Assembly (NCBI GenBank): GCA_902702965.1
Contig: CACRXP010001411.1
Span: 1-64,000 of the forward strand
Direction: 5' to 3'
Length of the DNA: 64,000 nucleotides
Origin: Spirometra erinaceieuropaei
Lineage: Eukaryota; Platyhelminthes; Cestoda; Diphyllobothriidea; Diphyllobothriidae
Shown here: piece by piece, positions 1 to 12,469 of the stretch
How the letters are laid out: each line of letters starts with the position of its first letter
Numbering within the stretch: the stretch's first letter is position 1
Made by a program: the position numbers and the translations under genes
Notes under the pieces: model-generated
What the model was told of the DNA's origin: nothing
Database searches by the model: none
Seen by the model: the letters and a program-made list of their open reading frames with translations, nothing else

Positions 1-2962
1 GGGTAGAGGTGGGGCGAGTGGCGTTGTAATACGCATTAAAATCCAACTCGGGCAATTAATCTGACATGCGGTGCAGTTAAACGAAGGTAGGCGCCATTGG
101 ACCAAGAGGCGATGACACTTTTTTACGCATGTAACATAATTACACGTAACACACCGTCTTCCGCCCGAACTGCATTCGTGCGCTTTTCACTGTCTGTCGC
201 CTGATTGCAGCTACGCAAGGCGGGCCAGACATTGACTATTGTTATTATTATTAGGCTGAGGCGTGCTGTTGTATTTTGTGCGTTTGTTTGGAAGTCGTCA
301 GGCCGGAAGTGTTTAGTAGGAAATTGGACGCATTTGCTCAACCGGGACGAACTTCGCGTGGTCAAAAATTGCGCGAGGAATGGACAATTTGGACCAATGA
401 GGCATGCATGCTGGACGTTCACTGTTGACCAAACATAAGGGGTCCCTCAAAAGGAGTCCTGCAAGGGACATTAACGTAAGGCATCGGAGTAGGAGCCCCG
501 GTGATCCAGGTGATCTTGTGTCCTAAAACGAACCCTAGCCGAAAAATGTGAGAGAGAGACTGGAGCAGACATTTCTGACTTGTTATCTGTCATCAACCAG
601 CCACAACTAGCTCCGAGGTATGCAACCCCTGAGGCTAGAACTCGCCACCTGTTGGTCAGAAGCCCGACGCCCTAACTATCAAGCCACGACTCGTTATCCT
701 GTCGGTTGCGATCGGGTATATTGATAATTATAGAGGGGCGCGCACCCGACCGCAACCGATAAGACAACGAGCCGTGGCTCAGTTCGAACCTCGGGGGCTG
801 CATACCTCGGAGTTGGGTATGGTTGGCTGATGATAGCTAACAAGCCAGAAGCGGTCATTCCAGTAGCCATAGCCGTATGCCTACCATAAACCCAATCCTA
901 ACCTCAACACCAACCTTAGTCACTCCGAAAATTAACGCAGGGCCTCCGGAACAGGGGGCGATTTCTGTTCCCCTGTCTTGCCTCCACTAATGCACCGAAT
1001 TCATTTCTGCTCTAGAATGGTTAACCACCAAAGACAAGACAGAAGGATCGGTCATATGTTTCCCGTGTCACCGTTGTCGATCAGTCGAAGAGCTTGGAAT
1101 TTGAATCAGGTCTCCGTCCGTTTAAGGTTTCAACGCTCTACCGGTGATGCTCTGAAGATCGTTAGGTAGGATGTGAAAGTAGGAAGGCATAACACACGTA
1201 TTTCGTTCTACAATTGATACCAGTCAGTGGGAGCAATTTGCATGTGGCATTTCTGCCTCATCGAGACTTGACTCTCTTTCATCACAACATTGTTTGCCGT
1301 ATTTCGGTCCGTTGGATTAACTCCGGGGCAACTTTCTCCTCTGAAATAGTCATCCGGATCAGATGCTTTTAGATTGTCTCATCTCCCAACAGCAGTGATA
1401 CCGCCTAGCCATTCCTGGTCTCTCCATCCCGAATTACCTTGAAACGGGATTATAGAAGTGATGTATTAGATCTAGCATTCAATTCCCCTCTCTGCCGCCC
1501 AAATATTGGTCAGGCACTTTATTTCTACATTCTTACCCTCGTCTGTTGGTGTCATCCTATAACGTCCTTGTTTGTTTAGAAAAAGTAATGCCTGTATAGC
1601 CAAATGCCCGAGAAGATTGGCCTGACCCTCTCTCTTTCCTCGTCCGAGCATTTCTACCGACTGATAATGAAGTAGGGCGCGGTTCCAGGTGTGACGTGAA
1701 TGCCTCCGTCCACGTTTGCCACGCACACACACATACGGCGATGGTTAAGGACTCAAGTAGCCCTACCATGGATGGGTTAACGCATTCCATGAACCAATGT
1801 TCGCCCCTCCTTCTTGGGGAGGGAAGGGCATGGCTAGCCAAACCTTTCAGTCCAGACATGTGGCATTTAGATATCATAAAAATGTCCAGTTCGGAGGACT
1901 TCGCGATTTTAGCAGTCCCCTGTGTGAATATCTATGTTCCTAACTTATCCTACGGATTTTACACCAACAACAATTCGCGTCGGTATTTCTTGCAAAGCCC
2001 ATGCATACTAGTATGTGTGACCTAACCTAAATAGAATCCACTTGGCATGCATCCGTTAGGGCTGTTCTCCATTTGTATTTTTGCCCCCTACTAATTCCGT
2101 GTCAAAAATGTCCGTAGATCATAAATCCCCGTATAGTCATCGAAAGCCATTAGCAACTAAGCACAGTGTTGAGCAGTAGGAAAGCGGAGAAAAAGGGCAT
2201 TTCGTGGAAGTGTTCTATGAACTGCTTCACTTTCAGATGTCTCATATGTCAGCAAACCCCGTTTAATCAACGCCACCGCAAACTAGTGCGCACTTAGGGC
2301 GCTATGTTGACTTAACACGGACCTGCTTTCCTCGTCCTTAGTGCAGCCATAACTCATCGTGAAGACTTCGTTAATTCCACCTGGCTTCTAAGCGAAGGCC
2401 GGATGCTGTAAGATAGCGCTGATTGCCTTTTACTCTACCGTCCCCGCAATATTGATGAAAAACCGCTTCTGGCGACGATTCTGTATTGATTAGTCGTCGA
2501 GTTTTTACTCCCTCTTCGCGCCAGTCCGAATTGTTTAAGGACGTTCCGCTGTCTGTCGTCTGTAGATACACCAACCTGTGTACAGCCAAGCTTCCAGGCA
2601 AAATTCCCTGTATGTTAGGGCGGAGTTAGACAGGCATACATTGTAAAACCGGCTTGTTTCGAGCGCCGAGGTGAATTTACTTAAACAGGGCATCTGCAAA
2701 TAGTTCCGCCCAAAATGCCAACTGTCCGGCCTGTACACTTGCACTTACTAGTCTCTTCCACGAGGTCAATCTATAGCTCAAGTGTAGGCACACCACAATC
2801 TACGCGCTCGCCCTGTGTCAGGCAACTCCAACCGAGGCTAGAGAGTAGAATTCGTAATGATGGCTATTACTGGACTTCGAAGCCAAGTCTTCTGTGCTGT
2901 GAACCATCGAGCTGGGTGGATGCCTAATTCTAACTTCCAGCCCCACTTTCGCTGCCCAACAG
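1..2962. other. Non-coding stretch left of the muniscin exons
   Basis: Apart from the inverted SINE pair near 585-875, I see no gene. Short open frames here have no recognisable motifs. Because the first recognised muniscin exon begins with a splice acceptor, this is either an intron of that gene or contains small linker exons I cannot recognise. A short C-rich run at about 886-925 resembles degraded telomere-like repeat. Confidence 0.5.
585..875. repeat. Inverted pair of tRNA-derived SINE copies
   Basis: A minus-oriented copy (about 585-722) faces a plus-oriented copy (about 735-875). Each arm has the RNA polymerase III B-box-like core (tagaactcg and its partner ttcgaacctcggg), and they share the phrase running from 'tgtcggttgcgatcgg' into the tRNA-like head. 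The right arm lacks the part between the D arm and the T arm. The arms could fold into a long hairpin. It is the same family as the copies at 25282, 43322 and 55285. Confidence 0.7.
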
Positions 2963-3522
2963 GGCTCATTTAGCAGCATCGTTGAGGAGTCAACGCCGAC
3001 TGCGGCGGAGCGCCAAGTCTTGTCCCAACATCAGCAGCAAAAGCAGGCGCCACCTCCACCACCACCACTACCGCCTCCGCCATCTCTCAGCACAGCTCCA
3101 CCACCACCACCGCCGCCTCCGAAATCCGCACAGGCACTCCCGACCGTTCCCTCTGCCCCTGTTCCACAGCAGCCGGTACCGACAGCTGTGGAACACAGTC
3201 TAGCAGCCTCAGTCGCTTCACTGGATCCGTTCGCGCCCAGCCCTGCCACCTGGGACCTGCCAATCGCTGTCGCCGTGACGGAGACCTGGCGTGCCCAGTT
3301 CCCCAACGGCGGTGGCAGCTCCTTCTCCATCGCGGCCGGTCTAGTCGCACGCCATTCCATCACCGGTCAACTCATCCTCGCCGTGGCTCTCCAGGATCTG
3401 CTCCACGTGAATGACCTTTGCCAGAAATGGGGCGGTCAGCTGCCCACGCTTGTTCTTGTCTTCAACAATTGCCAACGTATGCGAGCACTTCAACCGGCCT
3501 TCCCCGGGGTCAGTATCAGTAG
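2963..3522 (+). CDS. Muniscin exon: Pro-rich linker and start of mu-homology domain
   Basis: The acceptor is cccaacag ending at 2962, followed by an open frame in phase 0. The first 20 codons are polar (GSFSSIVEESTPTAAERQ). Two proline runs follow, then a DPF tripeptide near codon 89, an AP-2/Eps15-type interaction motif. The mu-homology domain begins near codon 99 (LPIAVAVTETWRAQF). The exon ends near PAFPGVSIS at a TAG|GTGGGT donor, the only nearby donor whose phase (2) matches the next acceptor. The TTG at 3020 is not a start; the frame is open back to the acceptor. Confidence 0.88.
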
Positions 3523-6500
3523 GTGGGTGAACATTTAGCGTAGGAGAGCATGCACACATCAAGCCTGACTACCACAGTCCTGCACATAGTACTATCGCAA
3601 TTCTTTCTGACTTCTCCCACTTTGTCTGGTGTCGCTTTCCTCATTTGAAACTGTCCTCCTATGCCTACTGATTTCAAGAAGTAACTTAAATTCTCTGACT
3701 GACTCCTCTCCCCCACCTGTAGGAACTCTGCAATGTGACAGTGGATACTTAGTTGTCAGCTGCTCTAGGACGTTAATAGCCGAGCTGTCCAAGTAATCCC
3801 TTCCCTAATTTTTTTCCATAAACTAGAGATGGGCAACCAAATTGTGCTCACGCAGTGAGAACGCTAGCAGACACATCTTTTTCCGGGAAATGAAGACGAG
3901 TTACCAACCAGCCCCCAAAATTCGCCTTTTGCTGCCGAGCTAGCACAAGTCACGTCGGCCCCATACTTTCCTTCATTCAGGATTATCGAGGGTAATTTAG
4001 CCTGACTGACAGCTCTGTCGAGATTGGGAAGCACGACTCGTATCCGCAGAAGATGGAAAATGCGGTCGACAATCCACACAATCCGCAGTTTTAACAGAAC
4101 ATTTCCGGCAAGGGTAGCTTAGTACCACACCGTCCCTTCTGTACAGACTTTGTTATCTTTGTTGCGTAATTTAATAAAATAACTTGAAGTACTTACTTAT
4201 TCGTGCTATACATGACAACGCCTGAGGGATTGCAGCCGTTAGATTCGGTTGTATGCGTGTAAGTTGACCGTAGCGCTAACCTCAGCCCAAACTCTAGTCT
4301 TATCTGGTGCGTGCGGTTTCGGACCCCCTTAAGACGTTGTGCATCTTCAGGCCTGTTCTGTTTCAGCGTCACACGCAAACTTAAATATCCGTCGCTACCT
4401 CAATAGGATAAGTAGCAAAAATTGCGCGCAATTTTATGTAGTAGCGCGGAGGAGACTCCTTCATTAGCACTAACACATCTCATCAAATTTTCGATGTCCA
4501 GAACTCTCATAGGTTCTCCTAGGGAAGCGCCACGCAGTTTTTTTTTAAGGATTGATGCACTTTGACATCCAAGTGGAGCTTACATGCGATTTTTATTACC
4601 GCGCATCTTAGCCGTTTTTTGACCACTTCCATAGAACAGACTATGGGGAACGTACACAGTCAGAATGTTGGTCGGTGACTGGATGTGTTGCCGTGAAAAA
4701 GGCTAACGCAGCTCTATCACCAGAAGTTGCGTAACCCGTCGTATAGTGAATTGATGGTCAGTACATTTAGGGGTGGCCATAATGAACTAATCGAATTTTA
4801 AGCACAAACCTACACTGTAGAATGGCACTAGCTCCAAGAATCGTTGGCCAGTGCACTAAGGGGTTGGGCGCACCTACCAACGTCGAACAGTTCAGGGAAG
4901 GTGTCGGTCTGCGACTGACCAGGTGCGTTCTCCAATATGACAGTGTCCCCTCCCCACCCACAAACATGCTTTTAACGTTTTCAGAACGAAAGTTTCCATA
5001 TATTCGCTCCCTTGACTTGGTCGGGTTCATGGTCTCTGAATCCCAACAGTCACTTCCAGAATTATCAAAGTCACGTGATTCAGCACCTTCAGGTACTTTC
5101 CATCTAGCTGAGTCTTGTTCTCACCCTCAGGGAAGCAGCTACCTCTGACCATGAACGTATACCGAGATGGTCCGAATAGGTAATTGTCGACAGGGCTAGC
5201 CGTTTGTGTAAACATCCTCCGACCTCTAATGCTCACTGCTTTGTAGCCCATTCGGTGGACTGCAGTTTGACCAAAAAGGGGTTACTGCCTCCATCTGAAC
5301 AAAAATGTAGAACTGTACTCTCTAAATGTCAACTGTTAGATGTCCGTGAATGGACGTTCGCTCACCTTCTGACTGGGGAGGGTAGTTTTTCCATCAACAA
5401 TATTAGACTTTCACGCACTCGTCCAACGCTTTCCATAATTTTGAACAACGGTATATCCTTTCCGTGATTCATAGAATTTTTATTTTATGCACACACAAAC
5501 AGCAGTTTCTTGAGGATCATCGTCTTTTACTGGTTCAAAACCGGAGAGGAGCCCATAAAGAAATGTTAAACTGTATAGATAAGATACGCTGGAATGACCA
5601 TTTCTGTCTTAGTTGAGGTTGTCGACTGGCTCTATTCCCAACTGGACCCAGCCTCGAGTTGAGGTTTGGCTGGCTGGTGGCTAAGGAGAAGCCAAAAACG
5701 AGTAGCTCAGTCCCTTACGCAAAATTCTTCGTCTACTGAATGCCAGTTACCTTTGGAGACGCTAGACCGGACCGCCAAGCCAAAGCGGAACGCCTGTCTT
5801 CCTTCCCCGAAGGCAAGGCCAGATCTAAGCTAGCGCAAAGCGACAACCCTTTTTACTGAAATATATACTAGTATTTGGCACTTGATGAGTCTTGGGGCTT
5901 TTTGGTGTTGGTCATTCTGTAGTAGGGTTTTCGAAACAGAAGGCTCGTGAATGCTTGAACTGTTCAGACGAAATGTCTCGGACGGTAGGGAGACTACGAC
6001 AGATGTGAGTTGTACGCTGGGAATAGGGAGAGGATGCGATCAGGGTTTTCACGCTGCGAATGAAGGTGGGGAGGCCAAAGAAGGATTGCTACAGGTAGTG
6101 TTATCTAAGGACAAGATGGCAAATACCGTGTCGGTACAACAAGTACAAGTAAGTAGTGTCGGTACGAAGAACGGGTGGCATGTTTCGCGTCATGACCAGT
6201 GCTTGGGAGTTGGGAGTGAGGTGCGCTTGTAGACCGGATAAGTGCACATCGGCGATCACTAACGTTGCAGTCGAAAAGCCTTTCGTTTCCATTGTACATA
6301 TTATTTTTCCACAAGTCCTGTCGTCCTAGATTTATTGACGCGCAAGAACGTAGCTGTTTCAGATAAGCGCATGCTTCTTACTCGTTGGTCGCAGCAGTTA
6401 TCCCTTCACCCGGGAGTGCCAGCCGGTGGTAAGTGATTTAATTGTGAATTGTTTTGTGATGGGGAAGGGCTTGCGTATCGTCGAATCCCCTCCTAATCAA

Positions 6501-9500
6501 ATCGTAATTCAGTGACAGGAAGACTGACGGTAAAATGGGCGCATTAGCAGACCTACCTTGTGCGTGTGTGTGCGCGCGCGCCACAAAACGATTGGTTCCT
6601 GCCAAACAAGATTTCACCTCAAATCCTCGGCCTCCTCCCGCTAAGTATTGGCCAACTTAAACAGTTGCCAGAGTCTGGCCAGCCGCTGCAGTTAGCAAAG
6701 TTTTACAGAGTTGCAAATGTGTGCTAGTCAAATGGTGGATCAGAGAAAAGTAACCATCTCATGCACCTAGAATTTTAGGGCGATTGTTAATCAATCAGAG
6801 TTTTTACACCTCTCTGCGCACGCCACACACCCACGCACCAACTGGCTCTATCTTCTACCAGATTCTCATGTCAGTCCAAGGTACACTTTCTGTCTGACAC
6901 CTTATTCTCTTGTGCCCAATACACCACACTCTCCCCGATTATAAATATCACAGTTCTGTATATTTATTCTCAGTGCTGGTCCTCCCACGTCGGCAGTGAC
7001 TGCCGATGCCGCCAATACTGCCGGCGACGCCTTTCCCACTTCCTACTCCGTCACAGTGGCCGGTGATGTGCTGTTTCAGGGTCTTACAGCGGCCGCAGCA
7101 GCCCACCCGTCCGTGGACTCTGAGTATACACGTCTCGGTCTGCTCAATTATAGCGTGGATCTCAGGGGTCTTCGGCCACCCATCACAATGTGCACATTTT
7201 GGCGCTGTGAACCGGCATCTACGGACTTTCGTCTTGACTACTGCATCCAATGGCCTCGGGACAATTTCAATGAGGACTCCTTGGACGCTCGGTTCGTCAA
7301 ATGTACCCCCCCCCCATCTTGACTAGGCAGTTACGAAGTCCTCCAAAGTGCGTTCAAATAGCTTGGCATACGAAAACTGAGCACCCGATCCTGCCTTTAC
7401 CTTAGATTCTGCTTTCTTTTCCTCTACTAATTCATCTTTGTATTGGTTACCTTACTTATTCAGATTGTTCTAACTTTTTCTAATTCCTCTTCGTTAACTT
7501 TTTAATCTTCTGACTCGTCATCTCCTAGTCGTTCTTGTTTCCTCCGTCTGCCTACTACTCTTTCCGCATCTTATCCCCCCTCCCTTGTTTCCTCCCGCCC
7601 CGGTCTTTTATTCATAGTTTCTGCTCTTCCCTTCCCCCCTCCTCCTCCTCCTCCTCCTCCCCTTCCTCCCCCTCCCCCTCCTCATCATCCTCATCCTCCT
7701 CCTCCTCTCCTCTTCTTCCTCTTCGTCTACTCACACCTACTTTCTTGTTACAATTTTGTCATACAAGATGGGAGGCAGAAGGCCCTGTAATCGGAATTAT
7801 CTCTCTGTGCACTGTGCACTCGTACTTAAGGGCATAGTTGCAGATAAAACGGCAGCGAAAACAGAGAGCCTTAAGTAGTCGTGGCTGTCTGACTCCTGAT
7901 AGGTCCCTCCGGAAACCTCACTGACCTTTCCTTCATGGTAAACGTCTTTGTCAGCTTGTAGGGGTTGAGCCCTTCGACCGCGATTGTTTATCCCCCTGTT
8001 TCTTTCGGCCCACTCAATTACCTGTACGCTGTTGAGGTCAAATTGGTGGGCGTTGTTGAGAGTGTGCACAGCAACGTGTGAGTGTGCCTTCTGCCGGGGA
8101 AACACAAGAGCAGTATCGGTTGCTTTCCAGGAAGCATATAGTTCCATTTTTTGCCCTGAAACTGGCTGGTCAAGGAAGGGAGCACCACTGCCTCTAGACT
8201 TTTTCTATGTTTTAGCCTAGATTTTTGGGCCGATTGAGTCCTGTCCGCGATTAAAGCTTTGCCTTACACCTCGACATTTAATGATAAACTGGCCATCTAC
8301 ATTGCATATTCAAAGGTTTGATCGGCAGTTCGCGGAAAAACCGGCTCCCAGCTTCTGCTCTGTAACGAGAGATGGGTTGCCTGGATTTGGTCGCAGACTG
8401 CATCACTTAACGTGATGTATTCAAGCAGTAGTCCAATGACTCCATTAGGTTGCTTGTTCTCCATCGCCCTCAGGTATTTCGTTTTGGCGCATTGCCAAAG
8501 TCAGACTTGTGTTTGTGTTGTCCAGTATAATTTTCATGGAATCCGAATGGCCGATTTGGTATGAAATCGCCTAGAAGCCCCTGAGACTTCGTCACGTATG
8601 TCGTCCTGTCCAAGACAATACTAAGACTGACCTTCAGTCACCCCATCGATTCGTTTGCACAGCGCCTGCTAAGCGGATGAGAGGCCGATGTACCCATTAA
8701 AAGCTGAAGCGCATTTACTTTGCTTGGTTACCTGGGGTACTGCCCGCATACGTGTGATATTAAATCCTACTCCATCTATCTTCCTACAGCCACTGCAAAT
8801 TGCGTTACAGGGTTCCTGCAAACAAATAAAGACATTCACATTTAGAACCCTCATTGGATCTTAACGGAGACGCAGTGTTGGGCGTCGTAAAAAAGTCCAT
8901 TTGTTAGTCTCTGAGACGCTTCCTCAAGTTTATCCTCCCACCCATAACGATGGACCCGTGAAAAGACCCAAATGTCCAAAACCCTAAATTACCTTGCCTA
9001 AGGATGATCACATATTCTTCCCATGCTTCACACTTTTCCTCAAGCTCCAGATTAAAAGGCTGATTCATTAAAATTTTTCCGATCAGCTGCCAAGACCTCC
9101 GGGTCACCCTGCTTGTCGATGGAGGTGTCACGCATATGGAAAGTCACCCAGCAGGCAACCTAGATCGGGAAAAGTGTCGTGCCAGCTGGAATGTCCCCAT
9201 TGATGGTACCGCCGCGCCAGCAACACCAACAGCTACCTCCCCCGTCTCTCCCCGCGCTGTCTTCAACTCTGGCCTGATACGTGCCAAGTTTACTCTCTCC
9301 GCGGGCCCCGGTAAGCCTCAGCCGGTGGCCTTGCAGTTTTGTCGCGACGGTGGCGCTCTGCCCAGTGGAACCACAATCACCCTGCGCTCGGAGGGTTACC
9401 GTCTCACCATGTGCAAGTACCGTCTCCTGGGTGATCGGTACTTTTGTGATCCACCGGTTGCACCCCTGTCTCTCGCCTCATCCGGGCGCGAGACGAAGCC

Positions 9501-9516
9501 GTCTGGCGGCCACTAG
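2963..9516 (+). CDS. Muniscin (FCHO/SGIP1-type) mu-homology domain protein, 3' part of gene
   Basis: Muniscins help start clathrin-coated pits. Their C-terminal mu-homology domain binds Eps15, intersectin and cargo, and their linker activates AP-2. Three exons (2963-3522, 6974-7291, 9087-9516) give about 435 codons ending at TAG. They contain a Pro-rich linker with a DPF motif, then the family signatures AVAVTETW, FWRCEPASTDFRLDY and VDGGVT, and a closing strand ending in a YRLTMCKYRLLGDRYF-like segment. Splice phases agree (0 in; 2/1; 2/1). The N-terminal F-BAR region of FCHO proteins is not in the window. Invertebrates usually have one muniscin of FCHO type, hence the symbol; SGIP1 has the same domain and cannot be excluded. 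It is convergent with the OFD1-like gene. Confidence 0.9.
3523..6973 (+). other. Intron of the muniscin gene
   Basis: It starts gtgggt and ends tttattctcag. I see no gene inside it. At about 5585-5820 there is a diverged SINE-like stretch (ctggaatgaccatttctg). Other open frames in the interval lack motifs. Confidence 0.7.
6974..7291 (+). CDS. Muniscin exon: central mu-homology domain
   Basis: The acceptor is ttattctcag at 6973, and the first base completes a phase-2 codon. It encodes SYSVTVAGDVLFQGL, then YTRLGLLNYSVDLRGL and the hallmark FWRCEPASTDFRLDY, which in FCHO2/SGIP1 reads NWRCEPASTDLRIDY. The 3' end is uncertain. A TCG|GTTCGT donor at 7292 pairs in phase with an acceptor at 9086. 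An alternative donor at 7303 (gtaccc) pairs in phase with 9094. The first choice has the better donor (+5 G) and acceptor. Confidence 0.85.
7292..9086 (+). other. Last intron of the muniscin gene
   Basis: It carries a poly-C run at 7308-7317 and a CT-rich microsatellite at about 7620-7730. It ends in a tttttccgatcag acceptor. No other gene is seen. Confidence 0.65.
7620..7730. repeat. CT-rich (TCC)n-type microsatellite
   Basis: An almost pure pyrimidine run of ctcctcctc units on the + strand, interrupted by tcatcatcc. The serine-rich reading frame through it is an artefact of the repeat. Confidence 0.85.
9087..9516 (+). CDS. Muniscin terminal exon: end of mu-homology domain
   Basis: Follows the tttttccgatcag acceptor. 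It encodes LRVTLLVDGGVT (VPIDGGVT in FCHO2), then CRASWNVPID (ILWKIPD in vertebrates). A low-complexity Ala/Thr/Pro insert follows. The closing strands are AKFTLSAGPGKPQPVALQF and LRSEGYRLTMCKYRL. A 22-residue Ser/Pro-rich tail follows the last strand and stops at TAG 9514-9516. That tail is longer than in vertebrate muniscins, which stop soon after the final strand. The 64 bases before the first in-frame ATG (9136) are coding, as the family match continues upstream of it. Confidence 0.9.
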
Positions 9517-10640
9517 CTGCCTGCGCTCGTCGCCTTCGCTGCCGTGCCTTCAAATCCGCCCAAATTCTCCCTCTATCCCCCCTCCTCCGCCAACTTGGGC
9601 CCCACGTCAATCCATCAGCCCTCAGATTCTTATCTGGTGAAAATACTCATGCCCCCCCCCCTACCCGTTTTCTGCGTTAGTTGTGAGGCCTAAAGTACCC
9701 ACAGTGTTGCCTGTCAGTGACACATTGGCCCAGCTCTGTCTCTCTGCTCCAGTCCACTCCTTCCGACCCCGGTTTCTCATGTCCATCTATTCATGCCCTT
9801 TAGCCCTCGCAGTGTGACTTGTGTCTAACAGAAATATTTCCTTTCTTGGCAAAATGAAATGCGATTTTTTCTACACAACAACTTATTTTTCGCACCGGGT
9901 TCGTGGGTAGGAGGCCTATTGCACTGCAGAATGGATGAAGTTGTTAGTATGCTGATTATGTTGGCTAGTCGTCGGTCTCTTCCCGATGCTTTGCCGGGAA
10001 GGCGGTCTGACAGAAGAGCCTCAAACCTATCTCATGTGGGGTCTCGTAACTCAGTTGGCCAGAGCGTTGGCTGTACTCAAGCCTTCCCCTTTCTGTCGTG
10101 GCTTCGAATCCCGCCGGGGCTCCCGAGTTCTTTTACAGATGGGTCAAAATAAATCTTCTCATGTTTGTCGAAACGCTACAAGCATTGCGGCCATTCAGCA
10201 TACCAAAATCAGTCATTTTTGCTCACCAACGATTCAGCAACTTAAAGGAGTCAATTTGGGACGTGAAAGTTCTTCGGAAAATTTTCAACCGGTAGTTGCG
10301 CGCGCGGCTCGGATTTCGTTAGTCGAAACCGACTCGGATGAAAAGGGAAGTCGAGTAATCAGTTAATCGTGGACGGGGTGTGCTACTGAGATGTGACTGG
10401 GAAGATGCCACCTGTCACCTCAATGGGCAGAGTCTGCCAGACACGACTTTCCTCCAAAGTTTATGATATGCAGCACATCCTAGCTCAGCAGTCTTTGGGA
10501 ATTTTGGGTTATTGGAGGCAGGTTTGTGCCGGCAGTAATTTGGGTAACAGTCGGGAGAGGGCACTCAAAAAATCCGCCTAACCAAAACAGCCTGTCTTAC
10601 GGGACAGGTGGTAATAGGGGTTTTATTTGTGGTGGCTCGT
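9517..10640. other. 3' flank of the muniscin gene
   Basis: No coding sequence is recognised. There is a poly-C run at 9652-9661. The first clear AATAAA on this strand is at 10148-10153, about 630 nt after the stop. It may be the polyadenylation signal, but it lies just after a tRNA-like repeat, so this is weak. From 10393 to 10620 there are two short inverted 'gccacctgtc/gacaggtgg' segments. Confidence 0.4.
10040..10125 (+). repeat. tRNA-like repeat (class II-like, degenerate)
   Basis: Contains an A-box-like taactcagttgg and a B-box-like ggcttcgaatcc about 45 nt apart, with a long region between as in Ser/Leu tRNAs. The acceptor stem does not pair well, so a working tRNA gene is unlikely. 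A related copy at 29672-29760 shares 'tgtactcaagcctt', which suggests a dispersed tRNA-derived repeat. Confidence 0.45.
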
Positions 10641-11045
10641 CGGGATGTACGATACTAGCCGGCAGAAAGCCTTAGTTGAACAGGTGAATGATCGAATTCG
10701 ACCCTCCCTCTCCGTTCCGTTATTACAAAATGGGTCGCCAAAGGCATTATAGTGGTAACGGACGAGTGGAAGGCGTATAATCGTCTTCCCTCAGAAGGTT
10801 ATCTACATTTCTCTGTTAACCACTCAAATAACTTCAAGGACCCTACCACCGGACGGCACACCAATGCCATTGAGGCATACTGGAGTAGACTGAAGAGGAA
10901 ACTCCCCTAGGGAGGCCCTGTATGTGGTCGAGCTGTGTGCGTTCACATGGATGAAGTACAGTATCGTCTTTGGTTTGGCCTCAATGCCATGTATTTGACA
11001 GATGCCTGGGAACTGTTCCTGTCTCCTTTCGTGCAGACTTATCCT
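10640..11045 (+). mobile_element. Merlin/IS1016-type DDE transposase relic
   Basis: Translations show MYDTSRQKALVEQVNDRI, then after a frameshift WVAKGIIVVTDEWKAYN and HTNAIEAYWSRLKRK. These match the second and third blocks of the ISXO2/Merlin transposase domain: the Asp of TDEW, and the Glu of the HTNxIEAxWSxxK block. The reading is broken by a frameshift near 10727 and by a TAG right after the WSRLKRKLP block (near 10907), with homology (VQYRLWFGLNAMYL-like) continuing to about 11030. The N-terminal third is not recognisable and no terminal inverted repeats were found. Merlin elements are known in flatworms. This copy is dead. Confidence 0.8.
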
Positions 11046-11433
11046 ATTTAACTGTTTTTGTTATGTTATAAACTGCCATAATGCGAATGTATGCCGTATA
11101 TTCAGGTGTACGTGTGTAACAATGGGGAAGGTTGGGTAACAACGACCATCGTCCATGTAACCTTCTGCGATGTTAGTTCGACTAGCCCATATTAGGCCGT
11201 CGCGGAAAGTCCAAGTAGTGCGTGAAAGTAGGCCTGCAACCGCTGATATAGCTTGAAGGCGTTTAAGTCCACTGTCAACGGTATTACTTCTAGGTAACGG
11301 ATTTTTTGGGTGCCATCTCCCCACTGTTACCGTAATTTGAATCACTGGTCACCACGACGTGGAGCGCGGACTAGGAATCGCAGCATTTTGTGCTGGCAGC
11401 CTAACCGCAACGCGGATATTAGTGTGTAACTCT

Positions 11434-11560
11434 GCCAACTTGAGGTTTGCCCAGACGGTATAGGGGCAGTCTCCATTTCGAATGCAGGATGCTGTAGAGG
11501 AGACTTAAATATCGGTTGTCCATTTCTACTGCAGTTACAACACCGTCAAGCCCCCGCTGC
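11434..11560 (+). repeat. Dispersed repeat, copy 1
   Basis: Shares the order ccaacttgaggt, then 'tctccatttcgaa', 'gttgtagag'-like, 'accgtcaagcccccgc' with 12470-12600 in the same orientation, at clearly diverged identity. The family is unknown. Confidence 0.55.
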
Positions 11561-12469
11561 ATCGTGTTCAAGTAGGTGCTTAGTGCCCTCACGACGTGCC
11601 ACAGCGGGGGACGGCGTGCGTTACCCGGCCCGGGCGTGACCCACGCATCCGATGATAAATGTCGCGCAGCCGGGTGTGCTGGCATACCGCAGGTTTTACT
11701 GGCGCACAATCCCAGCATCAAATGACTGACCGGCTCGGACAGTGGACTGGTGCGTGCGGGAGGGAGGTCGGCTCTGCGGAATTCATTCTCAGTGCATTCA
11801 TCACTATGACAGACCTGATGCGCCTCTAACGTATCACGACGCGCCAAAGTCGTCAATTGGAAAGTTACCGACTGATGGGATAACTCTCCCCTCTCTCAGG
11901 ATGGGAAGTCAGGCTCAATGGCTCCTTCCGAGTGTGGCCTGTGGTAGTCCCGCTTAGATGCGGTCTGGACCGTCTCACTTGTTCTGCGGAAGACCACCAC
12001 CACAGGTCTGAGGGACCAGGCCGTATGTAGCAAGCCTCGACGGGCCGCCTAGGTTTGTCAGGCTCACTGTCAGCCGCCTTGACATTTACTGTCCAAGTAA
12101 AGTGCCAGGGGGCGGAGAGAGTTCGGTAGATTCTGCTCAAGTCTACCTCGCTATGAACTATTCTACGTTATAGTTACTTGAGTTGTTCACAGTCCACGGG
12201 CACATGATGGACATCGTCGTCCGCGACTGTCGAACTGCTATCTGGTGTCTTCTAATGTGGTGCCTTCACTCTGGCTTCACACATACCCAACTGAGCATTT
12301 TCCAGTCAAATGAAGCAGCACAGCAGTTGTGTCACGAGTAAGTACTGTTTACCCACCCATCTTGCGACTGTTGAACATGGATGATTTCTTTCTGGGTTTA
12401 ACTTAAGTGATCAATACTAGGAGATCCTGTGCTCCTACTTCGGCCTGCGATTACAACACGATATGGTTA

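Noticed and set aside
3031..3363. Glycine-rich frame on - over the muniscin exon
   Set aside because: It mirrors the proline-coding repeats of the real exon on +.
10040..10125. Functional tRNA gene
   Set aside because: A and B boxes are present but the acceptor stem does not pair, and a related copy exists elsewhere, so it is treated as a tRNA-derived repeat.
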